A program made the translations under genes and the position numbers. 64,000 bases of DNA from Bacillus subtilis (GTDB lineage Bacteria; Pseudomonadota; Alphaproteobacteria; Rhizobiales; Rhizobiaceae): positions 744,001 to 808,000 of the forward strand of contig JAHREI010000001.1 of the NCBI GenBank assembly GCA_021733665.1, given 5' to 3'. Shown one piece after another: positions 50,658 through 58,630 of the stretch. The notes under the pieces are model-generated. The model worked only from the letters and a program-made list of their open reading frames with translations, did no database searches and was not told where the DNA came from. Every line of letters starts with the position of its first letter. Position 1 is the stretch's first letter.

Positions 50658-51601
50658 GTTGCATCCCTCAGTCTCGGATTGACGATAATATAGAGAATGT
50701 CGGCGACGAGATTCATCAGGATGAAGCCCACGGCAGTACACAACACCACACCCTGCACAACGGCATAGTCACGGGTGAAAACCGCATCGACTATCAGCTT
50801 GCCAAAGCCCGGAATGGTGAAAATCTGTTCGGTCAGAACCGCACCGGCGAGCAATTCACCAAACAGCAAAGTGGTCAGTGTGATGATCGGAACGAGAGCG
50901 TTACGTAGCGCGTGACGCAGGATAACCGTCTTTTCATTGAGACCTTTGGCGCGCGCCGTACGCACATAGTCGGAGCGCAGCACACCAAGCATCGCAGAAC
51001 GGGTATGGCGCATCAGCACACCGGCAAGACCGGTACCCAGCACAAAGGCCGGCATAATCATGGTGCGGATATTCTGCCCCAAATCTTCAAGCGGGGATGT
51101 GTAGCCGGACGAAGGCAGTAATTGCCACTGAACAGACACCACCAGAATAAGCAGAATACCAAGCCAGAAATTCGGAATAGACAGGCCGGAGAGCGCGGCA
51201 ACATTGATTGAATAATCGGTCAGTGTACCTTTGCGTACGGCAGATATGATCCCCGCAGGCACCCCGATCAGCAGGGCAACGATCATGGCAAAGGCCGCAA
51301 GCTGCAATGTAACCGGCAGTTTCTGTACGATCAGATCCAATACCGGTTTTTCAGTGCGGATTGAGACGCCGAAGTCACCGGTGAGAATACGCCCGAGCCA
51401 GCTCGTATATTGCGTAACAATCGGGTCATTGAGCCGGTACTTTTCCTGCAAGTAGGCAATGGTTTGCGGATCGCGGTCTTCACCGGCCAGCGCCAGCACC
51501 GGATCGCCTGGTAGCAGTTTCTGCATGCCAAAAACGATGACCGAGACCAGAAACAGGGTCGGGATCACCACCAGGCAACGCCGGATAATTAATTCGAACA
51601 T
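50654..51601 (-). CDS. oligopeptide/glutathione-type ABC transporter permease (DppB/GsiC-like)
   Basis: 315 aa, six membrane segments, first helix LVVIPTLFLVSVIVFGMQKLL, GDPVLALAGEDRD loop typical of DppB proteins, EAA loop VRTARAKGLNEKTVILRHAL. Its stop overlaps the DppC start. It follows the receptor gene after a 176-base gap with a very stable hairpin (51734-51767). E. coli GsiC is of similar size. Confidence 0.93.
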   Translation of the reverse strand: MFELIIRRCLVVIPTLFLVSVIVFGMQKLLPGDPVLALAGEDRDPQTIAYLQEKYRLNDPIVTQYTSWLGRILTGDFGVSIRTEKPVLDLIVQKLPVTLQLAAFAMIVALLIGVPAGIISAVRKGTLTDYSINVAALSGLSIPNFWLGILLILVVSVQWQLLPSSGYTSPLEDLGQNIRTMIMPAFVLGTGLAGVLMRHTRSAMLGVLRSDYVRTARAKGLNEKTVILRHALRNALVPIITLTTLLFGELLAGAVLTEQIFTIPGFGKLIVDAVFTRDYAVVQGVVLCTAVGFILMNLVADILYIIVNPRLRDAT

Positions 51602-51733
51602 AGGTTAAGTTCCATCATCTTGAAAACAGAACAGCGGGCATCAGACATCAAGCAGCAGAGCTTTATGGCCTGCGTTTTCCAATTGACCCTTCGGGCAGTT
51701 TCAATTCAGCTGAGGCTGCGTTTCAACAAGGTG

Positions 51734-51767
51734 CCCGACGATTATGCCGGCTGGCATAATCGTCGGG
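51734..51767 (-). other. 15 bp perfect hairpin between receptor and permease genes
   Basis: CCCGACGATTATGCC (51734-51748) and GGCATAATCGTCGGG (51753-51767), loop GGCT. It begins 10 bases after the receptor stop (minus strand). No T-run, so probably a 3' end-stabilising or processing element that raises receptor mRNA above permease mRNA. Confidence 0.75.
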
Positions 51768-51777
51768 TAACGCGCTG

Positions 51778-53295
51778 TTATTGTTCCAGAGTAACGCCTT
51801 TCAGGCGGATCATACCATCCGGATGCGCCGAGAAACCTTTCAGGTTTGCACGGGTCGCAAAGATCCATGGTTGGTAGTAGAGATAGATGATCGGCAGTTC
51901 ATCCTGCAGGATTTCCTGAGCCTGATCATACAGTGCTTTACGCTGTGCCTGATCCTGAAGGCCACGGGCTTCTTCCAGCAATGTATCTATTTTTTCATTG
52001 CAGAAACCGGCATCGTTGAGGCTGCCTTTACAGGTGTCAAACTGATGGATGTTACCATCCGGATCAGCACGACCTGACCAGCCGCTCTGACCGACTTCGT
52101 AGCTCTTTTCTTTCAGGGTGCTCTGCAATGCCGCAAATTCGGTCGGGCGCAGGGAAATGTCGAAACCGGCTTCGGAAGACATTGCCTGAATAAGTTCATA
52201 GACCTGTTGGGAAGTGGTGGAATTGCCGAAGGCCAGTTCAAAGCTGATGCGCTCATGACCGGCTTCTTTCAAAAGCTGTTTGGCCTTTTCAACATCACGC
52301 GTTACCGCATCATATTTCGGATTATAAGCAAAGCTTGATGGCGGGAAAGGCTGGTGTGCAGGCTGGAATACGCCCTGTCCAACAACCTCATTGATGGCAT
52401 TGCGGTCAAGCGAAAGTTCAAAAGCCTGACGGATACGCTTGTCATGACCGATCGGGAAACTGTCTTTGTCGCCTTTGGTCATGTTGAAGGTCAGCGCCTG
52501 ATAACCGATACTGGTAACCGGCAGATAGGTCAGGTTGCTGTCGCCTTTTGCGGCTTCAATATCAGAAGATGCAAGGCGCTCGATCAGGTCGAAATCGCCG
52601 GAACGCAGATTGGCAAAACGGACCGTGGAATCCTGAATTGGCAGATAGGTCACTTTATCAAAATGATAATTTGCTGCGTCCCAGTAGTCCGCAAATTTTT
52701 CCAGAACGATACGGTCGTTCTGAACACGGCTTGCGAATTTATAAGGGCCGGAACAAACCGGATTTTGTGTGAACTCGCCGTCAGTAAAGGCTTTAGGCGA
52801 GAGGATCATACCGGCGCGGTCTGCAAGCTGGGTGAGCAGCGCGGCGTCATGTTTGGTTACATGAATATCAAGAGAGGTGTCATCAAGCACCTCAATCTTA
52901 TCAATCGCTGCGATTTCGCTTTTGCGCAGGGATTCCGGCAGGGTTTTGGCACGTTCCAGATTGGCTTTTACATCGGCAGCAGTAATTGCGGCGCCGTCAT
53001 GGAACTTGCCGTCTTCACGCAGTTTGACATGAAGGGTCTTACCATCTTCTGACCATTTCCACTCTTTAGCGAGCTGCGGCTGAATTTCCAGCTTGTCATT
53101 GATGTCAAACAGCTTGTCGCACATGGATGTCAGCACAATACGGCCGACAAAGGTGCGGGCGCGGTGCGGATCCAGAACATCCGGATCATCCTGCAAACCG
53201 ATGCGCAGATCAGCGGCCAGTGCCGGTACAGTCAAAGCAATTGCTGCGGCTGATAATGTCGCGCCTCTCAGCGCAATCTTGTAGATTGATTTCAT
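51778..53295 (-). CDS. ABC transporter substrate-binding protein, family 5 (dipeptide/glutathione type)
   Basis: 505 aa, signal peptide ending near residue 27 (AAIALTVPALAADLRIG). ATG 53295 has AAGGGG five bases upstream; a GTG at 53301 would overlap that site. Family 5 landmarks: GLQDDPDVLDPHRARTFVGR, KLREDGKFHDGAAITAADVKANLERAKT, YKFASRVQNDRIVLEKF, IRQAFELSLDRNAINEVV. Receptor for the importer encoded downstream; ligand inferred as a gamma-glutamyl or glutathione-like compound from the GGT gene, otherwise a peptide. Its single Cys pairs (CSGPYK and CNEKID) may form a disulfide. Confidence 0.92.
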   Translation of the reverse strand: MKSIYKIALRGATLSAAAIALTVPALAADLRIGLQDDPDVLDPHRARTFVGRIVLTSMCDKLFDINDKLEIQPQLAKEWKWSEDGKTLHVKLREDGKFHDGAAITAADVKANLERAKTLPESLRKSEIAAIDKIEVLDDTSLDIHVTKHDAALLTQLADRAGMILSPKAFTDGEFTQNPVCSGPYKFASRVQNDRIVLEKFADYWDAANYHFDKVTYLPIQDSTVRFANLRSGDFDLIERLASSDIEAAKGDSNLTYLPVTSIGYQALTFNMTKGDKDSFPIGHDKRIRQAFELSLDRNAINEVVGQGVFQPAHQPFPPSSFAYNPKYDAVTRDVEKAKQLLKEAGHERISFELAFGNSTTSQQVYELIQAMSSEAGFDISLRPTEFAALQSTLKEKSYEVGQSGWSGRADPDGNIHQFDTCKGSLNDAGFCNEKIDTLLEEARGLQDQAQRKALYDQAQEILQDELPIIYLYYQPWIFATRANLKGFSAHPDGMIRLKGVTLEQ

Positions 53296-53359
53296 CTCCA
53301 CCCCTTATTTTGTTCTGCTGAACGATCAGATAATGCGTTGGTTTTCATAAAGTCCGTAC

Positions 53360-53395
53360 AGAACAGGTTTTCTCCTCCGGTAGAAAATCTGTTCT
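53360..53395. terminator. hairpin between GntR and receptor genes
   Basis: AGAACAGGTTTTCT (53360-53373) and AGAAAATCTGTTCT (53382-53395), 14 bp with one mismatched pair, loop CCTCCGGT. It is 37 bases past the GntR stop (minus strand) and ~65 before the receptor start, so it may insulate the operon from GntR transcription or be an operator. Confidence 0.6.
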
Positions 53396-53432
53396 GCTAT
53401 TGATCCGCATATGTTGGTGCGGACCGGAATTC

Positions 53433-54158
53433 TCATTCTGTCATGCTGGGCTGACGAACCTGCGCCCGTGCAACGCCGCCGATTTCTTCGATGACTGCCT
53501 CGCGCAACGAAATCAGATGCGTGCGCATCGCTTCCTCTGCATCAAGCGGGTGAAACCGCCGGATAGCATCGAGAATGGCATTGTGCTGGGTGACTGAAAG
53601 CGAGTTTCTGCCTGTGGAGCGCACACGGGTACGAAACTGCTGCCACGCATTGTTACGACGGATTTCATCAATAATGCTCATAATGGCGATGAAAAGTTGA
53701 TTGCCGGAAGCATCGGCGATCTTGCTGTGAAATGCTGAGTCCCATTTCTCCCATGAAGCAACATCGTCGGCCTGTTCGGCTTTTAGTGCCAGTTTTTCCA
53801 GTTGTTCAATCAGAGCCGGTGTTGCACGTGCTGCTGCCATGCGCGCCAGTGCCGGTTCGATTTCGATACGAACATCCATTACTTCAATCGGATTGGTAAA
53901 GGTGGCAATCTGGTTGACAGGCATATTGCCGGTCGGGCGGCGTTCACCGCTGAAAGTACCTTGCCCCTGCTGCCGCCAGATCAGTCCTTCATTTTCCAGA
54001 ATGTCGAGTGCAGCACGCAAAGCGCGACGGCTGACATTGAAGCGTGCAGCCAGCTCCCGTTCAGACGGCAGACGATGTTCCTGATCCGATGTCTGATCAG
54101 CCAGCAGGGCGCGTAATTGTTCTAAAGCGAAATCAGAGTTCTGGCTGAGGTCATTCAT
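53433..54158 (-). CDS. GntR family regulator, FCD subfamily (intact metal site)
   Basis: 241 aa. Winged HTH (EHRLPSERELAARFNVSRRALRAALDILE) and FCD effector domain with complete metal-ligand set: DSAFHSKIADASGNQ, TQHNAILDAIRRF, MRTHLISLREAV. Contrast with the GntR at 4361 that lacks two histidines. FCD regulators commonly sense carboxylic acids or amino-acid derivatives. It is upstream and in the same direction as the receptor operon, a hairpin between, and likely controls it. No strong ribosome site before ATG 54158. Divergent from the carbamoylase gene at 54419. Confidence 0.9.
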   Translation of the reverse strand: MNDLSQNSDFALEQLRALLADQTSDQEHRLPSERELAARFNVSRRALRAALDILENEGLIWRQQGQGTFSGERRPTGNMPVNQIATFTNPIEVMDVRIEIEPALARMAAARATPALIEQLEKLALKAEQADDVASWEKWDSAFHSKIADASGNQLFIAIMSIIDEIRRNNAWQQFRTRVRSTGRNSLSVTQHNAILDAIRRFHPLDAEEAMRTHLISLREAVIEEIGGVARAQVRQPSMTE

Positions 54159-54308
54159 TCTATTTAACAGTGCGGATCATTTGAACCAGTTTCAATATTG
54201 GTAACATGATTCTGCGAGAAGTGAATGACTTTGTGCATTTTATGTCAATTAATTTAAAATTTATGCGCTTTAAGCGAAGTCGATGTCGCAAATAAAGTAA
54301 TTTTATTA

Positions 54309-54352
54309 AAAACCATCACGAACCATTTATAAAATTGGTTCGTGATGGTTTT
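54309..54352. other. 17 bp perfect inverted repeat
   Basis: AAAACCATCACGAACCA (54309-54325) and TGGTTCGTGATGGTTTT (54336-54352), 10-base AT spacer. It lies in the divergent region, 66 bases before the carbamoylase start. As RNA on the plus strand it resembles a terminator (TTTT at the end), so transcription from a promoter upstream of it would be attenuated; alternatively it is an operator. Confidence 0.6.
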
Positions 54353-54418
54353 GTGTGTTGCGCCGAAATTTCATAAGACCCATAAATGGCTGATCTTATT
54401 ATCCGCAGGTTTATTGTC

Positions 54419-55669
54419 ATGACCCAGTTTTCTGATCCGCAACGTCTTCAAATTCTGATTGACGGGTTGAACCAGTTCAATGCCACGCCCGACAAAGGCA
54501 CTACCCGACTGACCTATAGTCCGGAGTTCCGGCAGGCGAGTGATTATCTGCGTGGGCAGATGGAAGCGGCAGGACTGGCTGTACGGGAAGATGCGGTGGG
54601 TAATCTGATCGGGAGACTGGAAGGACGTCAGCCGGATCTTGCACCGGTGCTGATAGGGTCTCATTTTGACTCTGTGCCGAATGGCGGCAAGTTTGACGGT
54701 CAGGCCGGTGTAATTGCCGGTATTGAAATTGCGTATCAGTTGAAAGAGCGCGGGCTGACACCGGAACGGCCGCTTGAGTTCATTGCAATGATTGAGGAAG
54801 AAGGGACGCGCTTTGGCGGCGGCCTGCTGGCTTCACGTATTATGACCGGCAAAGTGGATATGGATGAATTGCTGGATTATGCCGATGACAACGGCATTCT
54901 GTTTCGTGAAGCGATGCAGGACTATGGTCTTGAACCTGCCAGAGCGCATGAAGCTGTCCGTCAAGCCGGTTCTGTTCATGCATTTCTGGAATTGCATATT
55001 GAGCAGGGGCCGGTGCTGGAGGCGAGCGGCGACGATGTTGCTATCGTTGACCGGATCGTCGGGCTTGGCCAGCTTAAAGCGACATTTTACGGGCAGGCTG
55101 GACATGCGGGTACAACGCCGATGAATGCGCGTCGGGATGCGCTGGTTGGTGCCGTGACGGCGCTGGCGCAATTGCCTGATCTGGCGCGGACAATCGGCGA
55201 AGATGCTGTTTTGACTGTGGGCAAAATGGAAGTCCATCCGGGCGGTGCCAATGTCATTCCTGACCGCGTGGTCTTTACGGCGGATATCCGTGCGCCAAAA
55301 GAAAATGTCGTGCGTGCGCTGATGGATCAGGCGCGTGATGTAATTGAGCGCGCAGGCGGCAATGACTTGTCCGTTGATGTGGAGCAGCAAATCTTTATCT
55401 CACCGGTGCCGCTCTCCGCTCAGATGCACGAACGCTTGCAGTTCCATGCCAATAAATTAGGTTTGAAAAGCCGGACTATGGTCAGTGGTGCAGGACATGA
55501 TGCCATGGTGATGGCGGATTTTGCACCGACCGGACTTGTCTTCGTCCCAAGCCGTCACGGTATCTCCCATGCACCAGAAGAATGGACGGATTATAATCAG
55601 CTGGCCAAGGGTGTTGATGTACTGTTTCTGACGCTGTGCGAATTAGCTGAGATCAACCAGACAAACTGA
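54419..55669 (+). CDS. M20 family N-carbamoyl-L-amino-acid hydrolase/allantoate amidohydrolase-like
   Basis: 416 aa enzyme of the HyuC/AllC/beta-ureidopropionase group, which cleaves the carbamoyl (or allantoate amidino) group to give amino acid, CO2 and ammonia. Motifs: IGSHFDSVPNGGKFDGQAGV (His and Asp ligands), MIEEEGTRFGGG (catalytic and ligand Glu), HIEQGPVLEASG (His), QAGHAGTTPMNARRDA (dimer/lid His), SRHGISHAPEEWT (late His). ATG 54419 aligns with the family start; ATG 54386 is an alternative and neither has a strong ribosome site. Divergent from GntR, no transporter in the same unit. Hydantoinase is absent from the window. Confidence 0.88.
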   Translation: MTQFSDPQRLQILIDGLNQFNATPDKGTTRLTYSPEFRQASDYLRGQMEAAGLAVREDAVGNLIGRLEGRQPDLAPVLIGSHFDSVPNGGKFDGQAGVIAGIEIAYQLKERGLTPERPLEFIAMIEEEGTRFGGGLLASRIMTGKVDMDELLDYADDNGILFREAMQDYGLEPARAHEAVRQAGSVHAFLELHIEQGPVLEASGDDVAIVDRIVGLGQLKATFYGQAGHAGTTPMNARRDALVGAVTALAQLPDLARTIGEDAVLTVGKMEVHPGGANVIPDRVVFTADIRAPKENVVRALMDQARDVIERAGGNDLSVDVEQQIFISPVPLSAQMHERLQFHANKLGLKSRTMVSGAGHDAMVMADFAPTGLVFVPSRHGISHAPEEWTDYNQLAKGVDVLFLTLCELAEINQTN

Positions 55670-55688
55670 TTGCATTCACTTTACAAAT

Positions 55689-56279
55689 TTATTTCCGGCG
55701 GCTGGTACATGCTTCATAACCGCCGGAGAATAACCGTCCTGGTTTAACGCCGAGCTTAGATGCTGCATCTGCAAGCGCCGGAACGCGTAAAGACTGTTTC
55801 ATTGCAATGGTTGCCTGAGCACAAATTGCAGCATCTTCAGCTGCATTATGATGCCGGAAGCTCAGGCCAAGATAGTCAGCCAGAATATTCAATTTGTGCG
55901 AAGGCAATTGCGGCCAGACCTTTTGTGCCATTTTGACCGAACAAAGATACTGAAATTCAGGGTAATGCTGCCGGTACAAATCCAGAGAGGCGCGCCAGAC
56001 GCTGAAGTCAAAGGCGGCATTATGGGCAATCATCATAGCACCGGCAAAATCATCGGCAAATTCATCCATTACTTCGGGGAATTCTCCGGCATCTTCAACA
56101 TGCTCAGGCCGGATACCGTGAATGGCAATATTAAAAGAAGAGAACCGCATGTCTTTTGGCCGGATGAAACGTTCTTCAACCCGCACAACCTGATCATTCT
56201 CAATCCATGCCAGCCCGACTGAACAGGCACTGGCACGTTGTTCATTGGCGGTTTCAAAATCGACAGCGATGATTTTCAA
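55689..56279 (-). CDS. DEDDh 3'-5' exonuclease (DnaQ-like)
   Basis: 196 aa. Exonuclease motifs I AVDFETAN (Asp, Glu), II IAHNAAFDFSVWRASL (Asp), III HHNAAEDAAICAQ (His, Asp), plus SIHGIRPEHV-like AIHGIRPEHVEDAG. The set is that of RNase T/epsilon-type proofreading exonucleases. C-terminal tail (residues ~165-196) is basic with a GYEACTSRRK end. It may act on RNA or DNA ends; exact role unknown. Convergent with the carbamoylase gene and 90 bases from the LysR gene, no operon. Confidence 0.9.
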   Translation of the reverse strand: MKIIAVDFETANEQRASACSVGLAWIENDQVVRVEERFIRPKDMRFSSFNIAIHGIRPEHVEDAGEFPEVMDEFADDFAGAMMIAHNAAFDFSVWRASLDLYRQHYPEFQYLCSVKMAQKVWPQLPSHKLNILADYLGLSFRHHNAAEDAAICAQATIAMKQSLRVPALADAASKLGVKPGRLFSGGYEACTSRRK

Positions 56280-56368
56280 GAGATGCTCCGGTGGTGTTAA
56301 TATGACCGACTACTGGAGAAAAACGCGGGTAGCGTCAAGAACAAGGACTGATCATGCGGTTCTGCCCT

Positions 56369-57277
56369 TCAGATAGTGCTCCATTCCGCCATTCGTTCAC
56401 GAATAAGGTGGCGTAGAATAGAAAACATCGGCGGCTGGGAACGTCCTGACAGCCGGATAATCGCAAATTGCGAGGTATCCGAAACAGGGCGTACAGGCAC
56501 CTCGACCAGCTGCCCTGAGGTGATCAGGTCATGGGCGGGAGCGATAACACCGTAATAAACTGTCTGACTGCTGAGTGTCGTTTGCAGTAAGCCGTCAATC
56601 GCATCTGAATGAAAGGTAACACTTTCGTCAGGGTGAGCTTCCGGCCCGTAGATTGCAATCATATTACGGATTTGCTCCGGTGCCAGAATGGTTGTGGCCA
56701 GCGGCCATGGGCGCAGATCAGAGAATTTGACCTGCTGTTGCTGTAATAAAGGGTGACCCTGGCTGACAAGAAAGCCTGTGCGCAGTGCCGGCAACATTTC
56801 AATATGCAGGTCTGCTGTCACCGATACGCCTCTGATTTCGACCACCAGCATATCCAGTGTTCTGTCGCGCAGTGCCTGCACTTGCAGCGGAATAGAGCCC
56901 CGCATCAGCAAAATATGCAGAGACGGATTGGTGGTTGAAAATCGGCTCAGCAATGGTGCCGTGAGCAGGGCGCTTGGTGTGGAGCCTAAGCCAATTCTGA
57001 TCCGTCCGGCACTGCCTTCATGCTGCTGTTTGACAACGCGGTAGAGCTCTTCTGTTTCAAACAGAACTCTGCGCGCATGATCAAGAACCACATTGCCGAA
57101 GGCGGTCACTTCGCATCGTTTTCCGATGCGGTCGACGAGCTTCATTCCCAGTTCTGATTCCAGTTGCGCAATACTGCGCGATAAAGCCGGTTGTGTCAGG
57201 TTGGCATGTTCAGCAGCGCGAGTGAAGGAACCTTTCTCAGCAAGCGCAATAAAATGTCGTAATTGCTGGATGTTCAT
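56369..57277 (-). CDS. LysR family transcriptional regulator
   Basis: 302 aa. N-terminal HTH MNIQQLRHFIALAEKGSFTR / ANLTQPALSRSIAQLESELG and substrate-binding-type effector domain. TTAGGAAA precedes ATG 57277. It is divergent from the M20 aminoacylase gene, the classic position for a LysR activator of that gene. Two TATGCAT repeats 22 bases apart in the shared region may be its sites. Confidence 0.9.
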   Translation of the reverse strand: MNIQQLRHFIALAEKGSFTRAAEHANLTQPALSRSIAQLESELGMKLVDRIGKRCEVTAFGNVVLDHARRVLFETEELYRVVKQQHEGSAGRIRIGLGSTPSALLTAPLLSRFSTTNPSLHILLMRGSIPLQVQALRDRTLDMLVVEIRGVSVTADLHIEMLPALRTGFLVSQGHPLLQQQQVKFSDLRPWPLATTILAPEQIRNMIAIYGPEAHPDESVTFHSDAIDGLLQTTLSSQTVYYGVIAPAHDLITSGQLVEVPVRPVSDTSQFAIIRLSGRSQPPMFSILRHLIRERMAEWSTI

Positions 57278-57304
57278 GAAATTTTCCTAAATCAATATGC
57301 CTTT

Positions 57305-57333
57305 TATGCATGGTTATCAAATTTACTATGCAT
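57305..57333. promoter_or_regulatory. paired TATGCAT repeats, candidate LysR site
   Basis: TATGCAT at 57305-57311 and again at 57327-57333, a two-helical-turn spacing, each containing the palindrome ATGCAT, between LysR and the M20 aminoacylase gene. Fits paired binding of a LysR dimer or tetramer. Confidence 0.4.
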
Positions 57334-57400
57334 TGGACAAATGAAAATGCAACCCGTAGCTAACATCAGAAATGGTTTTGAAATCTAGGAGGGTGCAATC

Positions 57401-58603
57401 ATGAACGACATCAGAGCACTGATAGAACGTGATGTTGAAGAATTTACGGCGCTTCGACGCGACCTGCACCAGCATCCGGAACTGGCATTTAAAGAAATCA
57501 GAACCGGCGGCATTGTTGCTGATCTTTTAGAGAAATGGGGCTACACGGTTGAGCGCAATATCGGCACAACCGGCATCGTCGGACAATTACGCAATGGTGA
57601 AGGCTCAACAGCAATTGGTCTGCGTGCCGATATGGATGCGCTGCCGATTTTGGAGGCGACCGGTCTGCCTTATGCCAGCGTCAATACCGGCGTAATGCAT
57701 GCCTGCGGTCATGACGGCCACACAACAATGTTGCTCGCTGCTGCAAAGGCACTGGCTGGACGGCGCAATTTCAATGGCACTGTTAATCTGATTTTCCAGC
57801 CAGCGGAGGAATATGGCCGTCCCGACAGTGGTGCAGCCCGTATGGTTGCTGACGGTTTGTTTGAAAAATTCCCGTGCGATGCCGTCTTTGGTATCCACAA
57901 TATGCCGGGCTCTCCGCAGGGTCAATTGCAGTTCTATGACGGCGCGATGATGGCATCGTCCGATAGTGTTTCTATCAAGATCACCGGCCGTGGCGGTCAT
58001 GGTGCGCAGCCGCATACGACGGCTGATCCGATTGTTGCTACTGCTGCTATCGTGATGGCATTGCAGACGGTTGTGGCCCGTAATGTTAATCCGCTGGATG
58101 CCGCTGTGGTGACTGTTGGTGTGATGCAGGCCGGTATTGCGAATAATGTGATCCCTGAAAATGCACGCATTGAACTGACCGTTCGCTGCTTCAAGCCGGA
58201 AGTTCGTGATCTTCTTGAAGACAGAATTCGTGATCTGGTTGCGACGCAGGCGCAGAGTCTGGGCGTTACGACCGAAATTGATTATTGCCGCGGCTATCCT
58301 GCCTTGCAGAATTCTTCTGAAGAAACAGCATTTGCCCGACAGGTTGGCAAGAAGTTTGCCGCGGAGGGTAACTATGTTGCCCAGACCACGCCGATGACCG
58401 GCAGTGAAGATTTCGCATTCATGCTCGAAAAATGCGCCGGTTCATACATTTTCCTCGGCAATGGTGATCAGCCGGGGCCTGTCAGCCGTGCGCTGCATAA
58501 TGACGGTTTTGATTTTAATGACGCAAATATCGTTGAGGGAGCCGCCTATTGGGTGGCCCTGACGGAAGAGTACCTGAACGGCAAATCAGGCCGTAAAGAC
58601 TAA
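57401..58603 (+). CDS. M20 family amidohydrolase (N-acyl-amino acid/hippurate hydrolase type)
   Basis: 400 aa M20D hydrolase: RRDLHQHPELAFKEIRTGG, MHACGHDGHTTMLLAAAK (Cys, His ligands), FQPAEEYGRPDSGAARM (catalytic Glu), GIHNMPGS, RALHNDGFDFND (late His). TAGGAGGGTG precedes ATG 57401. It removes acyl groups from N-acyl amino acids in this family. It lies 27 bases before an MHS-type transporter gene and is followed by glutaminase, so a long-chain or short-chain N-acyl-glutamine is a reasonable substrate. A close paralogue is encoded at 23282, here in a different context. Confidence 0.9.
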   Translation: MNDIRALIERDVEEFTALRRDLHQHPELAFKEIRTGGIVADLLEKWGYTVERNIGTTGIVGQLRNGEGSTAIGLRADMDALPILEATGLPYASVNTGVMHACGHDGHTTMLLAAAKALAGRRNFNGTVNLIFQPAEEYGRPDSGAARMVADGLFEKFPCDAVFGIHNMPGSPQGQLQFYDGAMMASSDSVSIKITGRGGHGAQPHTTADPIVATAAIVMALQTVVARNVNPLDAAVVTVGVMQAGIANNVIPENARIELTVRCFKPEVRDLLEDRIRDLVATQAQSLGVTTEIDYCRGYPALQNSSEETAFARQVGKKFAAEGNYVAQTTPMTGSEDFAFMLEKCAGSYIFLGNGDQPGPVSRALHNDGFDFNDANIVEGAAYWVALTEEYLNGKSGRKD

Positions 58604-58630
58604 AATTATTATATCTGTTGGAGGATAACC

